Notes: generated by a model not told the origin, from the sequence alone. A stretch of DNA of 6,657 bases from an uncultured Eubacteriales bacterium (GCA_905201285.1 CAJKNM010000086.1:1-6657); one strand, 5' to 3'. Counted from the stretch's first letter, positions 1 through 5,898 are shown. Program-made: numbers and translations.

Positions 1-219
1 ATATCTTGCTCTCTTTATTGAAACTGTAAGTTCTCTCTGATGCTTTGCACAGCAGCCGCTGATTCTTCTCGGAAGAATCTTAGCACGCTCGGTAACGTAT
101 CTTCTCAGCTTAGCAACGTCCTTATAGTCAATATAATCAACCTTATCAACGCAGAATGCGCAAACTTTTCTCTTTGCACGTCTAACGCGAGGTCTTTCAA
201 CTTTCTTTTCTTCAGCCAT
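1..219 (-). CDS. rpsR: 30S ribosomal protein S18 (3' end cut by window edge)
   Basis: Component of the small ribosomal subunit platform, where S18 pairs with S6 and binds 16S rRNA. The minus-strand reading frame from ATG at 219 gives 73 residues without a stop before position 1; family members usually continue for only a few more residues, so little is missing. Visible family marks are the basic N-terminus, KVCAFC (Cys20, Cys23), the DYKD segment, LRRYVTERAKILPRR and SGCCAKHQR (Cys56, Cys57), then the conserved basic SIKRARY end. The four cysteines identify the zinc-binding (C+) form rather than the cysteine-free paralogue made in zinc starvation. A strong AAGGAGG ribosome binding site (229-235) lies 9 bases before the start. 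It is the last of three genes in the rpsF-ssb-rpsR operon, 36 bases after ssb. The frame is too short to be confused with another family. Confidence 0.97.
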   Translation of the reverse strand, partial: MAEEKKVERPRVRRAKRKVCAFCVDKVDYIDYKDVAKLRRYVTERAKILPRRISGCCAKHQRELTVSIKRARY

Positions 220-235
220 TTTGTTTCGCCTCCTT

Positions 236-261
236 AATTAAATTAAAAAATTAAATTAAAA
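236..261 (-). repeat. perfect 13-bp tandem repeat across the ssb stop codon
   Basis: AATTAAATTAAAA occurs twice without mismatch, at 236-248 and 249-261. The second copy covers the last ssb codon (Phe) and its TAA stop; the first fills most of the ssb-rpsR gap up to the rpsR ribosome binding site. It looks like a small local duplication that lengthened the spacer. In the mRNA it gives a U/A-rich, unstructured stretch directly before the rpsR Shine-Dalgarno, which could help ribosome entry (inference). Confidence 0.75.
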
Positions 262-714
262 TGGGAGATCATCGTCAGTATCAAGCAGCGGTGAAAAATC
301 ATCATCGGCTAAATCCTGAGGCACTTGCGGAGCAGGCGTCACCTGCGGTGCTGATGCCGGTGCCGGTGCGGAATATGAAGCCGAACCGTTACCCTCCTGA
401 CTTCTTTTACTTTCGCCAAAGCTAACTTCGCTTGCAACAACTTCGGTTGCATAGTTACGCTTTCCGTCCTGACCTTCCCAGCTTCTGGTCGATATACGAC
501 CAATAACAATAATCATCTTGCCTTTGGAAAAATAGTTGCTGACAAATTCAGCAGTTTTATTCCAAGCAACACAATTAATAAAATCTGTCTGTCTGTTTTC
601 ACCATAGCCGTTGTCTATAGCGATAGAAAAACTACAAACAGCCGTGCCCGTACCTGTATGACGAAGCTCAGGGTCACGGGTGAGCCTACCCATTAAAATT
701 GCTTTGTTAATCAT
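256..714 (-). CDS. ssb: single-stranded DNA-binding protein SSB
   Basis: Cytoplasmic protein that coats single-stranded DNA in replication, recombination and repair and recruits partner enzymes through its C-terminal tip. The 152-residue product has the classic N-terminus MINKAILMGRLTRDPELR and an OB fold over about residues 1-105, including DFINCVAWNKTAEF and the G-R-I-S-T-R-S-W-E-G strand region, then an Ala/Pro/Gln-rich flexible linker (about 106-140) and an acidic tail ending DDDLPF (147-152), the partner-binding tip. Length is normal for Firmicute SSB. The start ATG at 714 is preceded by GAGGAGGAG lying inside the last codons of rpsF, only 3 bases separating the two genes, so translation is probably coupled. 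Its place between rpsF and rpsR marks it as the housekeeping SSB rather than a plasmid or phage copy. Confidence 0.98.
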   Translation of the reverse strand: MINKAILMGRLTRDPELRHTGTGTAVCSFSIAIDNGYGENRQTDFINCVAWNKTAEFVSNYFSKGKMIIVIGRISTRSWEGQDGKRNYATEVVASEVSFGESKRSQEGNGSASYSAPAPASAPQVTPAPQVPQDLADDDFSPLLDTDDDLPF

Positions 715-717
715 GGA

Positions 718-1017
718 TTACTCCTCCTCAGATTTTACAACGATGTCACGGATAATACCGTCGGTGATTCCGTAAACACGCTCAAGCTCAGCCGGAAAAT
801 CAGTTCCTGACTTAAAGTTGATCAAAACATAATAGCCTTCTGTCAAATCGTTGATGGGATACGCAAGTCTTCTCTTGCCCCAATCGTCAACGCTGACGAT
901 TTCGCCGTTTGCTTCAATCAATGACTTAAACTTTTCAACCAATGCTGTGATTTCTTCTTCAGCTTTGGTTGCATCAATAACGAAAATTGTTTCGTACTTA
1001 TTGATTTTTTCTGCCAT
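718..1017 (-). CDS. rpsF: 30S ribosomal protein S6
   Basis: Small-subunit ribosomal protein that forms a heterodimer with S18 on the 30S platform. The 99-residue product shows the family's order of elements: INKYETIFVID first strand (5-15), an amphipathic helix with AEEEITALVEKFKSLI, the signature VDDWGKRRLAYPI (43-55), EGYYVLINF (60-68) and the C-terminal GIIRDIVVK strand, ending in an EEE tail. Length matches the usual 95-100 residues. ATG at 1017 is preceded by TCACCTCCTTT on the plus strand (AAAGGAGGTGA in the mRNA), nearly perfect complementarity to the 16S tail. It is the first gene of the rpsF-ssb-rpsR operon and lies behind a consensus promoter and a hairpin leader, so it probably sets expression of the whole unit. 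Confidence 0.98.
   Translation of the reverse strand: MAEKINKYETIFVIDATKAEEEITALVEKFKSLIEANGEIVSVDDWGKRRLAYPINDLTEGYYVLINFKSGTDFPAELERVYGITDGIIRDIVVKSEEE
721..729 (-). promoter_or_regulatory. ssb ribosome binding site inside the end of rpsF
   Basis: The three C-terminal Glu codons of rpsF read GAGGAGGAG and double as the Shine-Dalgarno sequence of ssb, whose ATG begins 6 bases further on. The arrangement suggests that ribosomes finishing rpsF reinitiate on ssb. It also means that the acidic tail of S6 here is constrained by ssb initiation (inference). Confidence 0.85.
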
Positions 1018-1043
1018 CTCTTGTCACCTCCTTTTGGACTTTG

Positions 1044-1070
1044 ACCCTCGTCCTTGACGAGAGTAAGGGT
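1044..1070 (-). promoter_or_regulatory. rpsF leader hairpin, possible autoregulatory element
   Basis: In the rpsF 5' leader the segments CTCGTC and GACGAG (plus-strand 1056-1061 and 1047-1052) form a perfect 6-bp stem with a 3-base loop. It can be extended by an ACC/GGT outer stem (1068-1070 with 1044-1046) across a one-sided 6-base bulge. A competing pairing GGAC/GTCC (plus-strand 1051-1054 with 1036-1039) would bring structure next to the Shine-Dalgarno. Many bacteria regulate this operon by S6:S18 binding to an rpsF leader hairpin with a CCG-containing bulge; I do not see that CCG here, so the role is inferred from position and folding only. Confidence 0.5.
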
Positions 1071-1091
1071 GTTATATTTCATAACTTAATA

Positions 1092-1120
1092 ATTATATTA
1101 CAAAAATTAAGATATGTCAA
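1092..1120 (-). promoter_or_regulatory. consensus sigma-A promoter of rpsF-ssb-rpsR
   Basis: On the minus strand TTGACA (1120-1115) and TATAAT (1097-1092) are separated by exactly 17 bases: a 12-of-12 match to the vegetative promoter. Transcription should start near 1085, giving a leader of about 68 bases before the rpsF ATG. Such strength fits a ribosomal protein operon. Confidence 0.9.
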
Positions 1121-1149
1121 GAATAATTTTCAAATTTTTTTCATATATT
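1121..1149 (+). promoter_or_regulatory. candidate sigma-E promoter of spoIID
   Basis: GAATAAT (1121-1127) matches the sigma-E -35 pattern KMATATT at 6 of 7 positions and CATATATT (1142-1149) matches the -10 pattern CATACAMT at 6 of 8, with a 14-base spacer, which is within the known range. A start near 1156 would leave a short leader before spoIID. spoIID is a sigma-E gene in Bacillus subtilis and clostridia, which supports the reading, but the region is AT-rich and chance matches are possible. Confidence 0.45.
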
Positions 1150-1183
1150 TTATAAAAAAACGGACAAGGGGTGCAGAAAATAT

Positions 1184-2197
1184 ATGCGAAAGATAATATC
1201 TGTCTTCATCATTGTTGTATTGACGATTTTTGCCGTTCCGATGACGATTTCATCGGTTTTGAGGCTTACGAAAAACAAAACAGAGCCAATCTCGGGCGGC
1301 GATGCGATAACCGCCGGAAGTTTTTCTCAGCCGTTTAGCATAAGCGTATGGAACACTGAAACGAATCAGGTTGAAAATATTGAGTTTGAGGAATACATAA
1401 CAGGCGTTTTGGCGGGCGAAATGCCGCCTACTTATAATATAGAGGCGCTTAAGGCTCAGGCTGTTGCGGCACGGAGCTTTATTTTAAGCAAGGCAGAGGA
1501 TTATTTTTCGGGGAATATTCCCGAGCAGCATCACGGTACGATGATATGTACGGATCCGGGTCACTGTAAGGCGTGGAACAGGCTTTCTTCCGCCAAGAAA
1601 ACATGGGATATTCGTTATGCAAACGATTATGAGAATAAGATAAAAAGTGCGGTTTTACTTACTTCGGGTGAATATATGACTTATGACAACAGGGTGGTTA
1701 AGGCATATTTTTATGCAATGAGCAGCGGTAGAACAGAAAATGTCAAGGACGTATGGGGGGTGGCTATTCCGTATTTAAAATCGGTCAGCAGCAGAGAGGA
1801 TATAGGAAGCGACGGATTTGAGTCTATGTTTACGATAGAAAAGGATGATTTTATTCAAAGGCTTAAATCACAAAGACCGAATATTGATATTTCGGATATA
1901 TATTCAATGGTTTCAGACGTAAAACGGACGGAGGGCGGCGGAGTAGACAAAATCAAAATCGGAAACGAAGAGTTCAGCGGGGCGGAAATAAGAAAAATTT
2001 TTGACCTAAGAAGCACAAATTTTAATATTGAATGTAAGAATAACAAGGTGACGTTCAAAGTGAAAGGCTACGGCCACGGAGTGGGAATGAGCCAGAACGG
2101 AGCAAATATATTGGCAGAAGCCGGAATGAAATATGATGAAATACTAAAACACTATTACAGCGGAGTCAGTATAGTCAATTTGTATAAAAAAGGCTGA
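1184..2197 (+). CDS. spoIID: stage II sporulation protein D (peptidoglycan lytic transglycosylase)
   Basis: Membrane-anchored murein hydrolase of the SpoIIDMP machine that drives engulfment of the forespore; the family cuts glycan strands after their stem peptides have been removed. The 337-residue product has a short basic start and one N-terminal membrane segment (about 4-26), a linker, then the SpoIID domain: EFEEYITGVLAGEMP with the expected catalytic Glu79, AQAVAARSF, KAYFYAMSSGRT, and the C-terminal VKGYGHGVGMSQNGA motif (293-307). His116, Cys122, His127 and Cys128 sit where the clostridial SpoIID structure, as I recall it, holds a zinc ion. ATG at 1184 follows AAGGGGTG (1166-1173). Length equals that of known SpoIID proteins. 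SpoIIM and SpoIIP are not in this window. A related LytB-like amidase enhancer is the main alternative, but the catalytic and metal residues favour SpoIID itself. No hairpin terminator follows the gene. Confidence 0.93.
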   Translation: MRKIISVFIIVVLTIFAVPMTISSVLRLTKNKTEPISGGDAITAGSFSQPFSISVWNTETNQVENIEFEEYITGVLAGEMPPTYNIEALKAQAVAARSFILSKAEDYFSGNIPEQHHGTMICTDPGHCKAWNRLSSAKKTWDIRYANDYENKIKSAVLLTSGEYMTYDNRVVKAYFYAMSSGRTENVKDVWGVAIPYLKSVSSREDIGSDGFESMFTIEKDDFIQRLKSQRPNIDISDIYSMVSDVKRTEGGGVDKIKIGNEEFSGAEIRKIFDLRSTNFNIECKNNKVTFKVKGYGHGVGMSQNGANILAEAGMKYDEILKHYYSGVSIVNLYKKG

Positions 2198-2239
2198 CTA
2201 ATTTCTATGTCACATTTTTAAAAAAAACCCAAAAAGTTC

Positions 2240-2268
2240 TTTAAAAATTTACATTTTCGTGATAAAAT
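2240..2268 (+). promoter_or_regulatory. possible promoter of the cytidylate-kinase-like gene
   Basis: TTTAAA (2240-2245) and TAAAAT (2263-2268) stand 17 bases apart, and a TG at 2260-2261 makes an extended -10 element. The -35 is weak. As the 115-base gap after spoIID shows no GC-rich terminator, read-through from spoIID is the alternative source of transcript. Confidence 0.35.
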
Positions 2269-2291
2269 AAAGGCTATAAGACTTATTTTAT
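2262..2291 (+). repeat. 9-bp AT inverted repeat before the kinase-like gene
   Basis: ATAAAATAA (2262-2270) and TTATTTTAT (2283-2291) are exact inverted copies around a 12-base centre. They overlap the possible -10 element and the predicted transcript start, so they could be a repressor operator or a weak mRNA hairpin ahead of the ribosome binding site. The all-A/T composition makes coincidence possible. Confidence 0.4.
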
Positions 2292-2312
2292 TATGAAAGG
2301 CAATGAAGTTAA

Positions 2313-2933
2313 ATGGCAGAGAAATATGTATTGACTTTCGCAAGGCAGTTCGGAAGCGGAGGTCATGAGGTTGCAAAAACTACTGCGGAGATACTCGGTA
2401 TTCCGTTTTATGATAAAGAATTAATTGCTATAGCGGCAAAAGAGAGCGGCTTGTCAGAGCATTTGTTTGACGGGCTTGACGAAAAGCCTACGAACAGCTT
2501 TTTGTATTCGCTTGTTATGGGCGTTCAGTCGGGGGCAAGCACATATTGCCGATACGGCGATGTAACCGGTTCTGACAACATATTCAGAATTCAGGCTCAG
2601 GTTATACGGCAGATTGCGGATAAGGGGCCTTGTGTTATTGTGGGAAGGTGTGCAGATTATATTCTTCGTGAATATGAGAATCTTGTCAGTGTTTTTGTTC
2701 ATGCTGATATGGAACAGAGAACCGCTCGGATTATGAAACGATATAATCTAAAGGAAAAGAACGCTGAAGATTACATAAACAAGACGGATAAGCGGCGAAA
2801 TTCCTTTTATAATTTCTATACGAACAGAATCTGGGGAAGTGTAGAAAATTATAATTTGGCAATCGATACCGCACAGGTCGGAATAAAAAACGCGGCCGAA
2901 ATTATTGCTGATTACGTTAAAAAGCTTACGTGA
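2313..2933 (+). CDS. cytidylate-kinase-like family protein
   Basis: Member of the family related to cytidylate kinase (Cytidylate_kin2 type), widespread in Clostridia; the physiological substrate is not established. The 206-residue product opens with TFARQFGSGGHEVAK (8-22), in the place of the nucleotide-binding P-loop, then LGIPFYDKEL (28-37), the core strand and turn VIVGRCADYIL (108-118), a VFVHAD segment (128-132), an Arg-rich lid-like region KTDKRR-SFYNFYT (157-170) and W-NYNLAIDT (174-186), all in the order of an NMP kinase fold. The P-loop lacks the usual GK[ST] lysine: GSGG is followed by His. This is typical of the family and not a sign of decay. No membrane segment is visible. ATG at 2313 follows AAAGG (2296-2300) at 12 bases, a moderate site. 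The neighbouring spoIID does not explain its role, and it should not be named cmk. Confidence 0.85.
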   Translation: MAEKYVLTFARQFGSGGHEVAKTTAEILGIPFYDKELIAIAAKESGLSEHLFDGLDEKPTNSFLYSLVMGVQSGASTYCRYGDVTGSDNIFRIQAQVIRQIADKGPCVIVGRCADYILREYENLVSVFVHADMEQRTARIMKRYNLKEKNAEDYINKTDKRRNSFYNFYTNRIWGSVENYNLAIDTAQVGIKNAAEIIADYVKKLT

Positions 2934-2962
2934 GCGAGAATTGCTCACATAAGCTTTTTTGT
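2919..2962. terminator. bidirectional intrinsic terminator between convergent genes
   Basis: AAAGCTTA (2921-2928) pairs with TAAGCTTT (2950-2957) and GTGAGC (2930-2935) with GCTCAC (2943-2948), with one C/A mismatch between the two stems and a 7-base loop. T's follow on the plus strand (to 2960), and a run of A's at 2919-2923 supplies a T tract on the minus strand, so it can end both the kinase-like gene and galM. The left arm contains the last codons and stop of the kinase-like gene. Confidence 0.92.
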
Positions 2963-3987
2963 TATTTGCTGAACTTATATTCTGTAGTGCTGTCGAATTT
3001 TTCGCCGGCTTTAAGATAAGACGACGGAAAATGTGAAATGTTTGCTGAATTCGGGAAGAACTGAGTCTCGAAGCAGACAGCGTGGTGAGTGTCATAAACG
3101 GCGCCGTCCTTACATACACGGTCGGGAGTCAGGCAATTTCCGCTGTAAATCTGGATTCCGGGAAGATCCGTAAATGTTTCCAGCTTGATTCCGGTTTTGT
3201 CACCGATAAATTCGGCCGCCTTGCGGAAGCCCTTTCCGTCAATACAGAAATTGTGGTCAAAGCCGCCGAACAGCTTAATCTGTTCTGAGTCGGAATTAAA
3301 AATTTCGCGCATCACCACAGGCGAGGTCAGGTCAAATACGGTTCCCTCAGACGAAAGAATCTCACCGGTCGGAACGCACGTCGGCTTATTCGGAGTGTGG
3401 AAGTGAGAGTTTAGCATAATCGTATGATTATCTACACTTCCGCTCGTGTGACCGTTAAGATTGAAGTATGAATGATTCGTGAAGTTTGCAACCGTATCTT
3501 TGTCACAGGTCGCTTCATAGTGAATCCTGAGCGAATTTTCGGTTGTCACCGTATATGTAACTTTAACCTTCATCGTTCCGGGGAAGCCTTCCTCGCCGTC
3601 GGGGCTTGTAAGCGAAAGAACGAGCTCCGGTTCGTCTTTGTCGATTATTTCCGCTTCCCATACCTTTTGGTTAAAGCCGAATATTCCGCCGTGAAGATTG
3701 TTCTCGCCATCATTTTTGGCAAGGTTATAGGTTTCTCCGTTTATCGAAAACTTTGAATTTTCGATTCGGTTTGAGTTTCTTCCTATTAATGCGCCCAAAT
3801 AACCGTCATTTGTCAGGTATTCGTCAAGGCTGTCTCTTCCGAGAACGACATCCGTACCGTCAAACACGATTCTCTTGATTATTCCGCCGAAATTTGTTAT
3901 TTGAACATAAAACGAATCGCTGCATTTTAATGTAAATAAAAATACCTCCGCTCCGTCTTTTGTTCCGAAATGTTCTTTAGCTATCAT
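2962..3987 (-). CDS. galM: aldose 1-epimerase (mutarotase)
   Basis: Cytoplasmic enzyme that interconverts the alpha and beta anomers of glucose, galactose and similar sugars, feeding the Leloir pathway. The 341-residue product matches the GalM family along its whole length: TNFGGIIKRI, GRNSNRI (69-75), NLHGG with His99, NHSYFNL with the catalytic His172, GGFDHNF with Asp244, and CFETQFFPNS with the catalytic base Glu307. These positions agree closely with the residues of the Lactococcus lactis enzyme. ATG at 3987 is preceded by CGGAGGT (3994-4000). It begins 34 bases after uppP with no terminator or clear promoter between, so it is probably the last gene of metA-uppP-galM. No galK, galT or galE is present in the window, so a general sugar role is as likely as galactose use. 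The shared terminator follows at its stop. Confidence 0.96.
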   Translation of the reverse strand: MIAKEHFGTKDGAEVFLFTLKCSDSFYVQITNFGGIIKRIVFDGTDVVLGRDSLDEYLTNDGYLGALIGRNSNRIENSKFSINGETYNLAKNDGENNLHGGIFGFNQKVWEAEIIDKDEPELVLSLTSPDGEEGFPGTMKVKVTYTVTTENSLRIHYEATCDKDTVANFTNHSYFNLNGHTSGSVDNHTIMLNSHFHTPNKPTCVPTGEILSSEGTVFDLTSPVVMREIFNSDSEQIKLFGGFDHNFCIDGKGFRKAAEFIGDKTGIKLETFTDLPGIQIYSGNCLTPDRVCKDGAVYDTHHAVCFETQFFPNSANISHFPSSYLKAGEKFDSTTEYKFSK

Positions 3988-4021
3988 AATTTTACCTCCG
4001 TTTGGTTATGTTCATAAATTT

Positions 4022-4852
4022 TTATACTGTGAATAAGGTTCCCGTTATAAGTGAGAAAAGTATCACGATTATGCCCAATATAATGCGATAATAGCCAAAA
4101 ACCTTAAAGTCATGGTTTCTTACATAGCTTACAAGAAGCTTTACCGCCGCCATAGAAACAAGATATGCAACGATCATACTTATTATAAGAAGCGACCATT
4201 CGGTTCCGGTCATAGCATAATCATTTGTGACTATTTTCAGAAGGCTGACACCGAACATAACGGGAATGGCAAGGAAAAATGAAAATTCCGCCGCAAGACT
4301 TCGTGAACAGCCGATAAGAATTGCGCCGAGGATTGTTGCGCCGGAACGCGACGTGCCGGGGACAATCGACAAAACCTGAAACATTCCTATTAGGAAAGCG
4401 GTTTTATATGTCATTTCGCTCATTTCGTTAATCTTTGAGGTTTTTTCTTTTCTCTCAACAAGAATGAATGCAACGCCGTATACGATAAGCATAACGCTGA
4501 CAACAAAAGGCGTTGAAATAGTGTCCATAAAATCGTTGAGCATAAGACCTATAACCGCGGCGGGAATACACGCGATTATAACCTTGAACCACATCTGCCA
4601 GGTATCCGCTTTTTCTTTTGCGGTTTTGGACGGAGAGAAGGGATTCAGCTTATTAAAATAGAGCGTCACTATAGCCAAGATAGCGCCAAGCTGGATTACA
4701 TACAAAAATATCTGTGAACCGAAAAAACCGTGAGCGGTGTTCAAAAACTTGTTCACGAGAATCATATGGCCTGTGCTGCTGATGGGAAGCCACTCGGTTA
4801 TTCCCTCGACAACTCCGAGTATGATTGCCTTTAAAACATTGATTACAAACAT
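4022..4852 (-). CDS. uppP: undecaprenyl-diphosphatase (BacA/UppP type)
   Basis: Integral membrane enzyme that removes a phosphate from undecaprenyl diphosphate, recycling the lipid carrier for peptidoglycan and other wall polymers; overproduction confers bacitracin tolerance in other bacteria. The 276-residue product shows both family signatures: GVVEGITEWLPISSTGH (13-29), with the E-x3-E pair Glu16/Glu20 and the SSTGH loop, and PGTSRSG (165-171) with Arg169. It has about seven or eight hydrophobic segments, for example near 48-65, 88-105, 115-132, 151-165, 190-206, 219-240 and 254-275. Length is typical (265-280). ATG at 4852 follows AAAGGAGAA (4859-4866 region). It lies 19 bases after metA and 34 before galM, suggesting one transcript. 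Whether it responds to cell-wall stress cannot be seen from the sequence. Confidence 0.97.
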   Translation of the reverse strand: MFVINVLKAIILGVVEGITEWLPISSTGHMILVNKFLNTAHGFFGSQIFLYVIQLGAILAIVTLYFNKLNPFSPSKTAKEKADTWQMWFKVIIACIPAAVIGLMLNDFMDTISTPFVVSVMLIVYGVAFILVERKEKTSKINEMSEMTYKTAFLIGMFQVLSIVPGTSRSGATILGAILIGCSRSLAAEFSFFLAIPVMFGVSLLKIVTNDYAMTGTEWSLLIISMIVAYLVSMAAVKLLVSYVRNHDFKVFGYYRIILGIIVILFSLITGTLFTV

Positions 4853-4871
4853 AGTTGTTCTCCTTTAAATA

Positions 4872-5795
4872 TTATTTTATATCATTTATATTGTACGGCG
4901 TCGTCTGATATACAAAATAGTTCAGCCAGTTTGAATATAAGAGATTGGCGTGAGCTCGCCAAAGCATTTTCGGCGGTCTTGACGGGTCATCACCGGGAAA
5001 GTAATTTTTAGGAACGTCAATATCAAGCCCCTTATCCTTATCTCTGAAATACTCCTTTGCGAGTGTGTCGGCATCGTATTCCGAATGACCGGATATAAAG
5101 AACTGACGCTCGCTTTTTGCTGTCACGATGTATACCCCGGCCTCATCTGATTTCGCAAGAATCTCAAGCTCGGGTACCTTTTTAATATCCGCTTCATAAA
5201 ATTCAGTATGTCTTGATTGAGGAACATAGAATTCGTCATCAAAGCCGCGAAGCAGTATTTTATGTTTCTTTTCGGGAACAACATTATGCTTGTATACGCC
5301 GAACAGCTTCTTTTTAAGCGGATATTTTGGGATTCCGTAATGATAATAGAGCGCCGCCTGAGCACCCCAGCAAATATGAAATGTAGAGGTGACGTTTGTC
5401 TTTGTCCATTCCATAATCTCACAAAGCTCATCCCAATAATCAACTTCTTCAAAGTCAAGGGTTTCAACCGGTGCGCCGGTTATAATCATTCCGTCAAACT
5501 TTTGATGTTTAAAGTCGTCGAATATTCCGTAGAAGGTTTTTATATGACTGACCGATGTGTTCTTTGAATGATGGCTTTTTGTGTGCATAAAGCTTATGTC
5601 AACCTGAAGAGGAGAGTTTCCGAGCATTCTGAGAAGCTGTGTTTCGGTCGAAATTTTTGTCGGCATAAGGTTTAATATCAATATCTTCAGAGGACGAATA
5701 TCCTGTGTCAACGCACGGTTTTCGGTCATTACAAATATATTTTCACTTCCGAGAGTTTCAATGGCAGGAAGATTATCCTGAACTCTTATCGGCAT
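4872..5795 (-). CDS. metA: homoserine O-acetyltransferase, MetA family
   Basis: Catalyses acylation of the homoserine hydroxyl, the first committed step of methionine synthesis. The product has 307 residues from MPIRVQDNLPA, the classic MetA N-terminus, and matches the family throughout: LNLMPTKI (41-48), FDGMIITGAPVE, CWGAQAALY with nucleophile Cys142, QSRHTE, and SGHSEY with His237 and Glu239 completing the triad; E. coli uses Cys142/His235/Glu237. Glu111 follows TGAPV, where E. coli-type succinyl enzymes have Gly; in characterised Firmicute enzymes such as the Bacillus cereus protein Glu111 marks acetyl-CoA as donor, so I call it an acetyltransferase despite the common 'succinyltransferase' label. 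The frame is open for 64 codons upstream, but ATG at 5795 is chosen because of the family N-terminus and the GGATGTGAT site (5799-5807). It leads the probable metA-uppP-galM operon. Confidence 0.96.
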   Translation of the reverse strand: MPIRVQDNLPAIETLGSENIFVMTENRALTQDIRPLKILILNLMPTKISTETQLLRMLGNSPLQVDISFMHTKSHHSKNTSVSHIKTFYGIFDDFKHQKFDGMIITGAPVETLDFEEVDYWDELCEIMEWTKTNVTSTFHICWGAQAALYYHYGIPKYPLKKKLFGVYKHNVVPEKKHKILLRGFDDEFYVPQSRHTEFYEADIKKVPELEILAKSDEAGVYIVTAKSERQFFISGHSEYDADTLAKEYFRDKDKGLDIDVPKNYFPGDDPSRPPKMLWRAHANLLYSNWLNYFVYQTTPYNINDIK

Positions 5796-5850
5796 AATAT
5801 CACATCCCGGCTTAAGTTTTTGATTTTTGATTTTTTGTATTCCGAGGTAC

Positions 5851-5879
5851 AGTATAACACATTTATAAGAATTAGTAAA
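5851..5879 (-). promoter_or_regulatory. sigma-A promoter of metA
   Basis: On the minus strand TTTACT (5879-5874) and TATACT (5856-5851) lie 17 bases apart, and a TG one base before the -10 gives an extended -10 element. Start is expected near 5845, leaving a leader of only about 50 bases, A-rich with repeated CAAAAAT. That is too short for a SAM riboswitch or T-box. Confidence 0.7.
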
Positions 5880-5898
5880 GCAATTTTTGTATATACTA
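5868..5898 (+). promoter_or_regulatory. candidate forespore (sigma-G/F type) promoter of tepA
   Basis: TATACTA (5892-5898) matches the sigma-G -10 pattern CATACTA at 6 of 7 positions; AGAATT (5868-5873) is a weaker match to the TGAATA -35, at an 18-base spacing. No good vegetative -35 lies at 16-18 bases. A forespore role fits what is known of the Bacillus homologue, but the match alone is weak. Confidence 0.3.

Noticed and set aside
40..237. 65-codon plus-strand frame opposite rpsR
   Set aside because: Shadow of the clearly conserved S18 gene on the other strand.
1018..1183. Possible small RNA or short gene in the largest intergenic gap
   Set aside because: The space is filled by the rpsF leader and promoter and by the spoIID promoter and ribosome binding site; no frame with a start and ribosome binding site remains.
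2198..2250. Intrinsic terminator after spoIID
   Set aside because: The runs of A and T around 2214-2250 contain no GC-bearing stem, so no terminator can be supported.
3082..3756. Three plus-strand frames of 68-94 codons inside galM
   Set aside because: All lie opposite a full-length, motif-complete galM and have no recognisable product.
5217..5567. 116-codon plus-strand frame opposite metA, and a 114-codon minus-strand frame in another phase
   Set aside because: Both overlap the conserved catalytic part of metA and show no protein-family features.
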